From contig NZ_CP045508.1 of NCBI RefSeq assembly GCF_013376475.1, forward strand, positions 2,229,501 through 2,293,500: a DNA stretch of 64,000 nucleotides, in the 5' to 3' direction. Each line of letters begins with the position of its first letter. The stretch's first letter is position 1. The DNA is from Desulfolutivibrio sulfoxidireducens (GTDB lineage: Bacteria; Desulfobacterota; Desulfovibrionia; Desulfovibrionales; Desulfovibrionaceae). The notes under the pieces were generated by a model. It saw only the letters and a list, made by a program, of their open reading frames with translations. It was not told the DNA's origin and did not search any database. This document shows, one piece after another, positions 8,191 to 16,981 of this stretch. A program made the translations under genes and the position numbers.

Positions 8191-9421
8191 GAAAGACCTC
8201 GCCCGCCTCCAGGCAGGCGGCCAGCCGGCGGTAGACGGACATGAGACGGTCCCGGGAGACGTCCCCGCCCAGGGCGGCCAGGATGCGCCGGGAGAGGCAC
8301 CCCCGTTCCAGGATGGACGCCAGGGGCGCGTCCCAGGCCGGATCGTGGTCCGGCAGGGGGAGGCACCGCTCGCACAGTTCTTTCCATATCTCGCCGGCCG
8401 GACGCGGCCGGCCCGAAATCCCCAGGGCCGCGAGATAGTCCGCATCCTCGATGCGGGCCGCATCGGCGTCCCGGATGACCGAAGCCAGGATCGACGCCAG
8501 TCGGGCCGTGTCCATGGCCCGAAAGCGCTCCATATCCCCGAGACGGCCCTCCGCCAGGGCCATGAGCGCCGCCCGGACCAGGCCGGCCACGGCCACGTCC
8601 GCCGCCGGGCATTCCTGGGTGTCCAGAACCCGGATCTCGATGGCCCCCCGGTCGAAGCGGGCGATGGCCCCCCGGGCATTCAGGAACTCGTCGCGCAGCA
8701 CGCCCTCGGGATCAAGGGGGGCCATGTCCCGATACATGGGCCCCAGGATGTCCCGGCGATAGGTGGCCTCGTCAAAGACCGGCTCGGGCACGATCCGGCC
8801 GGCCACGGACGGGACCCGGGCGGAGTTTTTCCCGTAAAAGCTCATCCGGCTGTCGAGGCATCCGGTGATCCGGCCGTCGAGGACGGGCGTCGAGGCGGCC
8901 AGGGCGGGCATGATGGGCAAGAGCAGGCGGATGGCGGCGTGCAGCCGGCCGAATTCCTCGTCGCCGTGAAAAGGCAGGTTGACGTGCATGCTTTGCAGAT
9001 TGGACCAGCCGTGCCCCCGGCAGCCGAAGATACGGTCGAAGGCGGCGTAGACCGGGCCGTATTCGTGGGGCCACAGCACCGTTTCCCGGCCCGGGTCCAT
9101 GAAGGGATGCGCGCCCGTGGGCAGAAGCCTGGCCCGGTGCGGGGCCAAAAGGGCGTTTATGCGCCGGACGTGGTCCTGGAAGGCCCCGGCCGTCCCGGCC
9201 AGACGGGACGTCGGCCCGGAGGTTTTCAGTTCGATGACGTGGGACACCAGTTCATTGGACCAGGAGATGTCGGGATGTTCCATGTCCGAGACCACCGCGC
9301 CCGAGGCGTCGCGCAGGACGAGATCGGCGCGCGGCAAAACCCGCAGGGTCGCCGCGTCCACGATCATGTATTCGATCTCCAGGCCCGCGACCTGGAACAG
9401 ATGGAAGGGACCGCCGCTCAC
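8183..9421 (-). CDS. GCS2-type carboxylate-amine ligase (glutamate-cysteine ligase family)
   Basis: A 412-residue glutamine-synthetase-fold ligase of the GCS2 family. The N-terminus GLEIEYMIVD is the metal-binding GxExE strand; further family segments are TGAHPFMDP, the MHVNLPF region and the AIEIRVLDTQE strand. The family joins a carboxylate, often glutamate, to an amine using ATP. The start chosen is GTG 9421, which overlaps the upstream stop codon as GTGA; the frame remains open far upstream only because it shadows the ATP-grasp gene. Its 3' end overlaps the amidohydrolase gene. The substrate is not known from sequence. Confidence 0.8.
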   Translation of the reverse strand: MSGGPFHLFQVAGLEIEYMIVDAATLRVLPRADLVLRDASGAVVSDMEHPDISWSNELVSHVIELKTSGPTSRLAGTAGAFQDHVRRINALLAPHRARLLPTGAHPFMDPGRETVLWPHEYGPVYAAFDRIFGCRGHGWSNLQSMHVNLPFHGDEEFGRLHAAIRLLLPIMPALAASTPVLDGRITGCLDSRMSFYGKNSARVPSVAGRIVPEPVFDEATYRRDILGPMYRDMAPLDPEGVLRDEFLNARGAIARFDRGAIEIRVLDTQECPAADVAVAGLVRAALMALAEGRLGDMERFRAMDTARLASILASVIRDADAARIEDADYLAALGISGRPRPAGEIWKELCERCLPLPDHDPAWDAPLASILERGCLSRRILAALGGDVSRDRLMSVYRRLAACLEAGEVFHE

Positions 9422-10887
9422 GGGACCATGCTCCCGGCCTTTCGGGCCTCGATGCGCCGGAGAAAAACCTCCATGATCTTCAGGTACAGCTCGTCCTGGA
9501 GCACCTCGTCCTCGTATCCCGAATCGATATTGGGGTTGTCGTTGACCTCGATGACGTAGACTTTCTTGCCGATCTGCTTGAGGTCCACGCCGTACAGGCC
9601 GTCGCCGATGAGGTTGGCGGCCTTTAAGGCCATGCGCACCACGGTTTTCGGGGCCTTGGTCACGGGCATGGTCTCCACCTTGCCGTAGACCTCGCGGCCG
9701 GAACCGTCCTTGCGCAGGATCTGCCAGTGCTTGGCGGCCATGTGGTACTTGCAGGCGAAAAGGGGGCGGCGATCCAGGATGCCAATGCGCCAGTCGAAAT
9801 TGGAGGGCACGTATTCCTGGGCAATGACCAGTTCGGACTTGGCCAGCAGCCGTTTGGTCTCCCTCAGGAGCTTTTCCTTGTCCCTGGCCAGGACCACGCC
9901 CTGGGAAAAGGCGCTGTCCGGCTGCTTGAGCACGCAGGGCAGGGAGAATTCGGAGAGGACCTGGTCGATGTTTTTGCTGTGCACAATGAGGGTCTTGGGC
10001 ACGGGAACCCGGTAACGGGTCATGAGTTCGGCCAGATAGACCTTGTTCGAGCAGCGAAGGATCGATTCCGGGTCGTCGATGACCACCAGTCCCTCGGCCA
10101 GGGCCTTTCGGGCCAGGCGGTAGGTGTGGTGGTCCACGCTGGTGGTTTCGCGGATGAACAGGGCGTCGAATTCGGAGAGGCGGTTGGAGTCGTCGCGGGT
10201 GATCAGTTCCGTGCCAAGGCCCACGGTCTCGGCGGCCTTGACGAACTTTTTGAGGGCTTTCTGGTCCGATGGAGGGTGCTTTTCCGCCGGATCGTACAGG
10301 ATGGCCAGATCGTAGCGGTTGACCGGACGCTTGGGGATGACCAGCTTTTTGCCGGCGAAGAATTCCGAGGCCACGGACTGGGCGAAGTCCCGGTCCGTAA
10401 CGGGGATGTCCTTGACGCTTATGGGCGAGATGTTTTGCAGGTTCCAAAAGGCCGAGCAGCCGAAATCGGCGCGCAGAAGCGGGGCCGGAAAGGACTTGAA
10501 AAGCCGCGAGGCCACGGGCTCGAACATCTTGTCCGGGGTTTTCCCGAAATAGATGTTCACGCTGATCTTGCGGGGCTCCTGGTCCGCCAACTGCCTGCCG
10601 ATGACCTCCTCCAGCTCGTCCGAGACCAGGCGGATAATGGCCTGGGACTTCATATCCTGGATGGTCACCATGCCCGGCACGGGCTTGTGCCCCCGGGCCT
10701 CGGCCAGAAGCGAGACGTAGTAGCCGATGCTCTGGTAGCGGTAGGACCGGCACAGGTTGAATATCTTGACGCCCTTGAGGGCTGGAAAGGAGTCATCCGT
10801 CAGATAGGACCGGGCGGCCACGGGCTCCACACCGGAAAAGACCAGCGAACACTCCTCGGGATTTTCGATAACCACAAGGACGGACAC
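9418..10887 (-). CDS. RimK-like ATP-grasp ligase with RLAN N-terminal domain
   Basis: A 489-residue protein. The first ~190 residues match the RLAN region that precedes some RimK-type ligases (IFNLCRSYRYQSIGYYVSLLAEARGH in two pieces around residues 43-68). The C-terminal ~290 residues are ATP-grasp: ATP-binding lysine in LPCVLKQPDSAFSQGV, IAQEYVPSNFDWRIGIL and the Mg2+ residues in VIEVNDNPNID. RimK-type enzymes add amino acids, classically glutamate, to a carboxylate. Start is GTG 10887 with a good AGGAG site placed over the end of the C39-like gene. It is coupled to the GCS2-type ligase, so two distinct amidoligases are made together. Confidence 0.85.
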   Translation of the reverse strand: MSVLVVIENPEECSLVFSGVEPVAARSYLTDDSFPALKGVKIFNLCRSYRYQSIGYYVSLLAEARGHKPVPGMVTIQDMKSQAIIRLVSDELEEVIGRQLADQEPRKISVNIYFGKTPDKMFEPVASRLFKSFPAPLLRADFGCSAFWNLQNISPISVKDIPVTDRDFAQSVASEFFAGKKLVIPKRPVNRYDLAILYDPAEKHPPSDQKALKKFVKAAETVGLGTELITRDDSNRLSEFDALFIRETTSVDHHTYRLARKALAEGLVVIDDPESILRCSNKVYLAELMTRYRVPVPKTLIVHSKNIDQVLSEFSLPCVLKQPDSAFSQGVVLARDKEKLLRETKRLLAKSELVIAQEYVPSNFDWRIGILDRRPLFACKYHMAAKHWQILRKDGSGREVYGKVETMPVTKAPKTVVRMALKAANLIGDGLYGVDLKQIGKKVYVIEVNDNPNIDSGYEDEVLQDELYLKIMEVFLRRIEARKAGSMVP

Positions 10888-10890
10888 GTC

Positions 10891-11634
10891 TTATCTCCTG
10901 GATTTATGCTTTTTCGTTTTGATCCGGCGCGGGAAGATCACCAGCATGTTGGCGTCGTAGGTCAAAACGCCGAGCATGATGGCGCAGATGAGCCGGTTTA
11001 GGGGCACGTCATAGTATTGTCCCTCGCTCATGGGGTTGGGCAAAAAGGGATCGGCGATGCGGGCGACGCGGGCCTCGCGATGGTAGCCGCTTATGACCAC
11101 GAAGTGGCCCGAGGGTTCGCCGCGCACGTCGTCGTAAATGATCCGTCCGTTCTCGTCGTCGCGCTCTCGGGGCGTGCGGTACAGGTAGGTGGCCGATAGC
11201 CCGGTGAGGATGGGCAGGCCCCGAATCAACAGGGAACGGATGAGCGCGGCGGTCAGGTCCTCGAAGACGATCTCCCCGCCGCGCCGCAGAAAACGCAGAT
11301 ACGCCCGGGCGGCCAGACGCTGTTTGGGGTCCCGCGCGGCCTTGAGCCGCTCGGCCAACCGTTCGGCCAGATCCGGCGCACCCGGGCCGAACCAGGTGGG
11401 ATCGAAGACCCGCAGGTTGAAGGTGTAGAGTCTGGCCCGATACCCCCGGGCCAAAGCGTGGCTGCCGAGAAGCACCCCCAGGGTACCGCCGCCCTCGAGG
11501 GTGGGGACCTCCTCAATGACCCTTTCCAGGCCGATGCGGTCTCCATAATAATGATAGACGGCGTGCAGGCAGGTTGGCCCGCAGGTGATGTCGTCCGGTT
11601 GGGGGAGGATTTCGACGCCGAGTTTGGATTCCAT
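10891..11634 (-). CDS. C39-like papain-fold peptidase/transpeptidase, first gene of amidoligase operon
   Basis: A 247-residue cytoplasmic protein with no signal peptide. The C39-type active site is complete: oxyanion Gln12 and Cys18 (QPDDITCGPTCL), His177 in GHFVVISGY and Asp195 in IADPFLP. Bacteriocin transporters use this fold to cut leader peptides, but here there is no ABC transporter, so it may process, transfer or recycle a peptide-like product of the two downstream ligases. The gene precedes the ATP-grasp gene by 3 nt. No good ribosome site precedes ATG 11634, though the start fits the motif position. Confidence 0.75.
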   Translation of the reverse strand: MESKLGVEILPQPDDITCGPTCLHAVYHYYGDRIGLERVIEEVPTLEGGGTLGVLLGSHALARGYRARLYTFNLRVFDPTWFGPGAPDLAERLAERLKAARDPKQRLAARAYLRFLRRGGEIVFEDLTAALIRSLLIRGLPILTGLSATYLYRTPRERDDENGRIIYDDVRGEPSGHFVVISGYHREARVARIADPFLPNPMSEGQYYDVPLNRLICAIMLGVLTYDANMLVIFPRRIKTKKHKSRR

Positions 11635-11675
11635 GGGGGTTGGCCCGGAGGCTCAGGCCGCCGGGACGGTCCGAT

Positions 11676-11703
11676 GAGATACCCGAAGGAATGGGAATGT
11701 CAA
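11676..11703 (-). promoter_or_regulatory. Probable sigma-70 promoter of amidoligase operon
   Basis: On the minus strand TTGACA (11703-11698) and TATCTC (11681-11676) are separated by 16 nt. Transcription would start about 35 nt before the C39-like gene. Confidence 0.45.
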
Positions 11704-11738
11704 ACACCGAAAAAAATATCCGCGGTGGAAACTATTCT

Positions 11739-11767
11739 TTGACGGACCCCGGGAAGAAACATTATTG
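11739..11767 (+). promoter_or_regulatory. Probable sigma-70 promoter of glutamate synthase operon
   Basis: TTGACG (11739-11744), a 17-nt spacer and TTATTG (11762-11767), about 50 nt before the first glutamate synthase gene. It is divergent from the amidoligase promoter; the two -35 regions are about 36 nt apart, so one regulator could affect both. Confidence 0.4.
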
Positions 11768-11820
11768 AAGTTTCCCCTCCACGCAATCGTGTCGGGAAAT
11801 TTACATTTTTGGGGGAAGCC

Positions 11821-12951
11821 ATGTGTCGTCTTTTCGCCCTCACCAGCCAGGAGCCGGTTTCGCCCATGCTGGCCGTCAACGCCTTAAACGTCATGAAGGA
11901 AGGCCATGACGGCTCCGGCGTGGGGCTCTATCTGAATGGGCTCGGCGGTCCCTTCGGGCAGATGCGCGACTGCCCCATCCTTTCCGGCATCTTCACCGAA
12001 AAGGGCCTGCGACTTTTGGACGAATACGCCACGAGCAAAGGTTTTTTGGCTAAGCATACCGTGGCCATCACGCCCAAAAACGACCCCCCGGCCGGGACGC
12101 CAAGGCGCGGCACCTATCTGGCCCGGGCCTATGAGCCCTCGGTCAAGTGGCGGGACCTGCCCCGCGCCAAACGCGAAGCCATCCTGGTTACGGCCCGCCT
12201 GGACCTGCGCCGCATGGGCGCGGACAACGAGGATATCAAGGTGTTCAGCTTCTGGCCGGACACGGTCATGATCAAGGAGGTGGGCGATCCGGTGACCATC
12301 GCCGAATACCTGGGCCTTGACCGGGAGGAACTCCACGCCCGGCGCATCCTGGCCCAGGGGCGGCAAAACACCAACTACGCCATCAACCTCTATGCCTGCC
12401 ATCCCTTCTTCATCCAGGGCATAAGCACCATGACCAACGGGGAGAACACCGCCTTCGTGCCCATCCGGGAATACCTGTATTCCCGGGGCGTGACCGGATA
12501 CGAGGGCTATCAGTCCGACTCCGAGGTGTTCACCCATATCCTGCATTTCACCCTGTACCGGCTGGGGCTTGGGCTCGAGGCCTACAAGCACGTCATCACC
12601 CCCTTGGCCGATACGGAATTGGAAGGCCACACCGACCGGGCTTTCCTGACGAACTTGAAGCACGTCTGCCGCAAGCTGACCATCGACGGCCCCAATTGCG
12701 TCATCGGCTGCACCCCGGACGGCTCCATGTTCATGGTCCAGGACAGAAAGAAGCTCAGACCCGGCGTGGTGGGCGGCCGCCCCGGCATCTTCGCCTTTTC
12801 GTCGGAGATCTGCGGCTTGAACGAGGCCATCCCCAATCGTGACCGGACCAAGGATTTCCAACCCATGTATCTCGATACGGCCATTGTCGGGCCGGATTGC
12901 CGGGAGGTGAAGATATGCCGTCAGAGCCAGTCATTACTCCGTCCACACTAA
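11821..12951 (+). CDS. Glutamate synthase, class II glutaminase subunit
   Basis: The 376-residue product is the amidotransferase module that in standard bacteria is the first domain of GltB. Starting at ATG 11821 (site GGGGGAAG) puts the catalytic cysteine at position 2 (MCRLFALTSQ), as an N-terminal-nucleophile enzyme needs; an in-frame ATG at 11809 would block this. GHDGSGVGLYL is the second conserved segment. It would release ammonia from glutamine for the synthase subunit, whose gene overlaps its 3' end by 37 nt. Stand-alone modules of this kind are known in archaea, Thermotoga and Desulfovibrio-type bacteria. Confidence 0.88.
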   Translation: MCRLFALTSQEPVSPMLAVNALNVMKEGHDGSGVGLYLNGLGGPFGQMRDCPILSGIFTEKGLRLLDEYATSKGFLAKHTVAITPKNDPPAGTPRRGTYLARAYEPSVKWRDLPRAKREAILVTARLDLRRMGADNEDIKVFSFWPDTVMIKEVGDPVTIAEYLGLDREELHARRILAQGRQNTNYAINLYACHPFFIQGISTMTNGENTAFVPIREYLYSRGVTGYEGYQSDSEVFTHILHFTLYRLGLGLEAYKHVITPLADTELEGHTDRAFLTNLKHVCRKLTIDGPNCVIGCTPDGSMFMVQDRKKLRPGVVGGRPGIFAFSSEICGLNEAIPNRDRTKDFQPMYLDTAIVGPDCREVKICRQSQSLLRPH

Positions 12952-14549
12952 GCCTCAAGGACCTCCCCTGGCTCCTTACCTGGGACAAGGCCACCTGCAC
13001 CCTGTGCGGGCGGTGTACGGCCGTGTGCCCGGTCAGCGCCATCGAGCTCGGCGTGTTCCGCAAGCGCGAGGTGTCCGCGCCCCTGGGCCTCAAAAACAAG
13101 CCCACAGCCAACGTGACGGTCTACCACGGCATCCGCCAGCGCACGGACCCGGCGTATCGGTGCATCGGCTGCGGCATGTGCAACATGGTCTGCCCCAACA
13201 ACGCCATCCGCCCCTTCTCCCAATCGGACGCCACCACGCTCAAGTTCCACAACAACCGGGGCGGCCAGCCACGGACCAGGGGCGGACGGCGCAACGACCC
13301 CGGAAGCCTGCTCGACCGGATCAAGTTCATCCGCATCTCCATGCTCACCGACCCGGCCCTGGACGCCGGACGCCACGAGTTCGAACTGCGGACCCTCATC
13401 GGCCGCATCCTGCCGCCGGAAGAGGGCCTGAAGGCCTTTGACGAGCATCGCTGGACCCCGCCGGTGCGCGAGATCTATCCGCTTTTGATCGGCGGCATGT
13501 CGTTCGGCGCGCTCTCCCCCAACATGTGGGAGGGCCTGCAGATGGGCGTGGCCTATTTGAACGAGGAACTGCACATGCCCGTGCGCATGTGCACCGGCGA
13601 GGGCGGCTGCCCGCCCCGGCTTCTGCGCTCGCGCTTCCTCAAGTACGTCATCCTGCAGATCGCCAGCGGCTATTTCGGCTGGGACGAGATCATCCACGCC
13701 ATCCCCGAGATGAAGGAAGACCCCTGCGCCGTGGAGATCAAGTACGGCCAGGGGGCCAAGCCCGGCGACGGCGGGCTTCTGATGTGGCACAAGGTCAACA
13801 AGCTCATCGCGGCCATCCGGGGCGTGCCCCCGGGCGTGAGCCTGCCCAGCCCCCCGACGCACCAGACCAAGTACTCCATCGAGGAGGCCGTGGCCAAGAT
13901 GATCCAGTCCATGTCCATGGCCTGGGGCTTCCGGGTGCCGGTCTATCCCAAGATCTCCGGCACCACCACGGCCGGCGCGGTCTTAAACAACCTGGTGCGC
14001 AATCCCTTCGCCGCGGCCCTGGCCATCGACGGCGAGGACGGCGGCACCGGCGCGGCCTACACCGTGTCCATGGACCACATGGGCCATCCCATCGCCTCCA
14101 ACCTGCGCGACTGCTACCTGTCCCTGGTGGAACAGGGCCGCCAGAACGAGATCCCGCTCATCGCCGGCGGCGGCATCGGCAAAAACGGCAACCTGGCCGC
14201 CAACGCCGCGTCGCTGATCATGCTCGGGGCCAGCGCCGTGCAGGTCGGAAAGTACATCATGCAGTCCGCGGCCGGATGCGTGGGCTCGGAAATCGACCGC
14301 TGCAACGTGTGCAACATCGGCGTATGCCCCAAGGGCATCACCTCCCAGGACCCCCGGGTGTATCGCCGCCTGGACCCGGAGAAGGTGGCCGAACGGCTGG
14401 TGGACACATTTTTGGCCTTCGACGTGGAGCTTCGCAAAATCGTGGCCCCGCTTGGGCGGTCCACCTCGTTGCCCATCGGCATGTCCGACGCCCTGGGGAT
14501 CAGCGACTACCGCGCCGCCGAGCGGCTCAAGATCAAATACGTGGTCTAG
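12915..14549 (+). CDS. gltB: Glutamate synthase central FMN/Fe-S subunit with N-terminal ferredoxin domain
   Basis: The 544-residue protein turns 2-oxoglutarate and ammonia into glutamate on FMN. Residues about 30-95 hold two [4Fe-4S] motifs (CTLCGRCTAVCP and CIGCGMCNMVCP). The FMN barrel follows: GGMSFGALSP, MCTGEGGCPPR, GQGAKPGDGG, GEDGGTGAA and the Fe-S cysteines of CNVCNIGVCPKG. The N-terminal ferredoxin is absent from the classic NADPH enzyme and fits electron entry from ferredoxin or the next subunit. ATG 12915 has a clear GGAGGTGAAG site inside the preceding gene. Confidence 0.9.
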   Translation: MPSEPVITPSTLSLKDLPWLLTWDKATCTLCGRCTAVCPVSAIELGVFRKREVSAPLGLKNKPTANVTVYHGIRQRTDPAYRCIGCGMCNMVCPNNAIRPFSQSDATTLKFHNNRGGQPRTRGGRRNDPGSLLDRIKFIRISMLTDPALDAGRHEFELRTLIGRILPPEEGLKAFDEHRWTPPVREIYPLLIGGMSFGALSPNMWEGLQMGVAYLNEELHMPVRMCTGEGGCPPRLLRSRFLKYVILQIASGYFGWDEIIHAIPEMKEDPCAVEIKYGQGAKPGDGGLLMWHKVNKLIAAIRGVPPGVSLPSPPTHQTKYSIEEAVAKMIQSMSMAWGFRVPVYPKISGTTTAGAVLNNLVRNPFAAALAIDGEDGGTGAAYTVSMDHMGHPIASNLRDCYLSLVEQGRQNEIPLIAGGGIGKNGNLAANAASLIMLGASAVQVGKYIMQSAAGCVGSEIDRCNVCNIGVCPKGITSQDPRVYRRLDPEKVAERLVDTFLAFDVELRKIVAPLGRSTSLPIGMSDALGISDYRAAERLKIKYVV

Positions 14550-14616
14550 GCCGCCTGCCGCGACACGACCGAATACGGGCGCGTCGGCTTTCCGCAACCG
14601 CCTTTGGAGACCGTAC

Positions 14617-16953
14617 ATGGCAACACACTCTTCGACGACCGTCCACATCAGCGGCCAGGAGGACGGCCGCCGCGTGGAATCGCGCATTCTTGAGGAACGC
14701 ATCCAGCGCGCCGTCACCCAGGGTGCCCGCGACCTGGCCATCGAGGCCCACGGCCAGCACGGCCTGGGCGGCCGTTTGTGGATATCCGAAAAAGAGCCCA
14801 TCACCGTCAGCATCACCGGCTCGGCCGGACAGCGCGTGGGGGCCATGGGCTTCCCCAACACCCGCATCGAGGTCCTTGGCCCCGCCTCCGACGACGTGGG
14901 CTGGCTCAACGCCGGGGCCGAGATCGTGGTCCACGGCAACGCCTCCAACGGCTGCGCCAACGCCATGGCCCAGGGCAAGGTCATGATCGGCGGCAACATC
15001 GGGGCCCGGGGCATGACCATGACCAAGGCCAACCCCCGTTTCACCCCGCCCGAACTGTGGGTCCTGGGGTCGGCCGGCGACTCCTTCGCCGAATTCATGG
15101 CCGGCGGCACGGCCGTCATCTGCGGCCACACCCCCCAGGACCCGGAAAATGTCCTCGGGTTTCGTCCCTGCGTGGGCATGGTCGGCGGCCGCATCCTCGT
15201 GCGCGGCCCCCACAAGGGCTTCTCCCTGAAGGATGCCCGCCTGGAGCCCATAAGCGATGCGGACTGGGACTGGCTGACCACCAACCTGCGCGGCTTCCTC
15301 AAGGCCATCCGCCGCCCCGAGCTTCTCGACGTCCTGACCGTGCGGGAGACGTGGCAGCAGATCGTGGCCAAGAGCCCCTACGAGAAATCCGCGGTCACCC
15401 GCCGCTCCATGTCCGAGTTCCGCACCCAGGTCTGGGATCGGGAATTGGGCCGGGGCGGGCTTATCGGCGACCTGACCCCGCTCGACAGAAGCCCCATTCC
15501 GCTTATCGTCAGCGGCGAACTGCGCCGTTTCGTCCCGGTATGGGAAAACAAGGTTCGCAAGGCCCCCTGCCAGTCGAGCTGTCCCACGGGCATCCCGGTG
15601 CAGCAACGCTGGCAGCTCATCCGTGACGGGCATGTGGACGAGGCCGTGGACCTGGCCCTGGCCTACACCCCCTTCCCGGCCACGGTTTGCGGCTACCTGT
15701 GCCCGCACCTGTGCATGCAGGGCTGCACCCGCTCCACCAAGAGCATGATCCCGGTGGACATCACCTTTCTGGGCAAGGCCGGGGTCAACAGCAAAATCCC
15801 CGCCCTGCCCGAGCTCTCCGGCAAAAAGGTGGCGGTCATCGGCGGCGGCGCGGCCGGTATCTCCGCCGCCTGGCAAATCCGCCTCCAGGGCCACGAGGCC
15901 GTCATCCACGACATGGACGCAACCCTGGGCGGCAAGCTGACCTCGGCCATCCCGAGCACCCGCATCCCCAAGGACGTCCTGGACGCCGAACTTACGCGCG
16001 TCCGCCAGGTGCTGCCCCACGTCCACCTCAAGCACAAACTGACCAGGGACGAGTTCCAGGGCATCGTGGACACCCACGACTTCACCGTCCTGGCCGTTGG
16101 CGCGCAAAAGCCCCGGGTCCTGTCCGTTCCCGGCGCGGACAAGGCCATCGCGGCCCTGACCTTCCTTAAGCTTGCCAAGAAGGGCCAGGCCAAGCCCGGC
16201 AAGCGCCTGGTCATCGTGGGCGCGGGCAACGTGGGCTGCGACGTGGCCACCGAGGCCGCCCGGTTCGGGGCCGAGGACATCACGCTCATCGACATCCAAA
16301 AGCCCGCCGCCTTCGGCAAGGAAAAAATCGACGCCGAGGCCGTGGGCGCGAAGTTCCGCTGGCCCTGCTTCACCAGGGAAATCACCGACCAGGGCCTGGT
16401 TCTGACCACCGGCGAACTCATCCCCGCCGATACCGTGGTCTTCTCCATCGGCGACCAGCCCGACCTGGACTTCCTGCCCGCCACCATCGCCCAAAATCGC
16501 GGCTACGTGGTGGTCAACGACCAGGGGCAGACCTCGGAATCCAAGGTCTTCGCCATCGGCGACATCGTCAAGCCCGGCCTTCTGACCGACGCCATCGGCG
16601 CGGGCCGCAAGGCCGCCCTGACCATCGGCGACATGCTCGCCGGCCGGCGCCCCACCCCGGACACCCGGGAAACCATCGCCTACTCGCGCATCAAACTGGA
16701 ATATTTCGATCCGCGCCTGCCCTCCTTCTCGGATATGGGCCAGTGCGCCTCGGAATGCTCCTCGTGCGGCTCCTGCCGGGACTGCGGCATGTGCGAGATC
16801 ATCTGCCCGCGCGGGGCCATCTCCCGCAAGGCCCTTGACGGCAAGAACTTCGAGATGGTCTGCGACGCCGAGAAATGCATCGGCTGCGGCTTCTGCGCCG
16901 GCGTGTGCCCCTGCGGCGTCTGGTCCATGTTCCCCAATACCCCCATGGGATAA
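14617..16953 (+). CDS. gltD: Glutamate synthase GXGXG domain fused to GltD-like NAD(P)H oxidoreductase and ferredoxin
   Basis: A 778-residue three-part fusion. Residues about 20-240 are the GXGXG beta-helix that normally ends GltB (GQHGLGGRLW, GNASNGCANAMAQGK, GGNIGARGMTM). Residues about 295-680 are the GltD-type flavoprotein: Fe-S cysteines in CQSSCPTGIPV and CGYLCPHLCMQGC, FAD site VAVIGGGAAGISAAW, NAD(P)H site LVIVGAGNVGCDVA and the second FAD motif VFAIGDIV. The C-terminus has a two-cluster ferredoxin (CGSCRDCGMCEIICP, CIGCGFCAGVCP). It completes the operon; the three proteins together make a full glutamate synthase. Start ATG 14617 follows a GGAG site. Confidence 0.88.
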   Translation: MATHSSTTVHISGQEDGRRVESRILEERIQRAVTQGARDLAIEAHGQHGLGGRLWISEKEPITVSITGSAGQRVGAMGFPNTRIEVLGPASDDVGWLNAGAEIVVHGNASNGCANAMAQGKVMIGGNIGARGMTMTKANPRFTPPELWVLGSAGDSFAEFMAGGTAVICGHTPQDPENVLGFRPCVGMVGGRILVRGPHKGFSLKDARLEPISDADWDWLTTNLRGFLKAIRRPELLDVLTVRETWQQIVAKSPYEKSAVTRRSMSEFRTQVWDRELGRGGLIGDLTPLDRSPIPLIVSGELRRFVPVWENKVRKAPCQSSCPTGIPVQQRWQLIRDGHVDEAVDLALAYTPFPATVCGYLCPHLCMQGCTRSTKSMIPVDITFLGKAGVNSKIPALPELSGKKVAVIGGGAAGISAAWQIRLQGHEAVIHDMDATLGGKLTSAIPSTRIPKDVLDAELTRVRQVLPHVHLKHKLTRDEFQGIVDTHDFTVLAVGAQKPRVLSVPGADKAIAALTFLKLAKKGQAKPGKRLVIVGAGNVGCDVATEAARFGAEDITLIDIQKPAAFGKEKIDAEAVGAKFRWPCFTREITDQGLVLTTGELIPADTVVFSIGDQPDLDFLPATIAQNRGYVVVNDQGQTSESKVFAIGDIVKPGLLTDAIGAGRKAALTIGDMLAGRRPTPDTRETIAYSRIKLEYFDPRLPSFSDMGQCASECSSCGSCRDCGMCEIICPRGAISRKALDGKNFEMVCDAEKCIGCGFCAGVCPCGVWSMFPNTPMG

Positions 16954-16961
16954 GCAAGATA

Positions 16962-16981
16962 CCCCGGGGGGGATCATCCCC
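16962..16981. repeat. Left half of a palindrome split by the IS element
   Basis: The tract CCCCGGGGGGGATCATCCCC ends exactly at the IS. The right half (CCCCCCCGG then ACCCCC) resumes at 18390. Removing the IS and one CCCC copy restores a perfect palindrome centred on a single C, flanked by GGACCCCC. The same unit occurs intact near 18616-18650 and 24930-24958. Before insertion it probably lay in the 3' region of the glutamate synthase operon. Confidence 0.65.

Noticed and set aside
8183-10753. One 856-residue protein fusing the GCS2-type ligase to a long N-terminal part
   Set aside because: The N-terminal part is an out-of-frame reading of the ATP-grasp gene, and a GTGA overlap supplies a natural start at 9421.
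10891-11634. Bacteriocin leader peptidase
   Set aside because: There is no fused or adjacent ABC transporter and no precursor peptide frame with a double-glycine leader.
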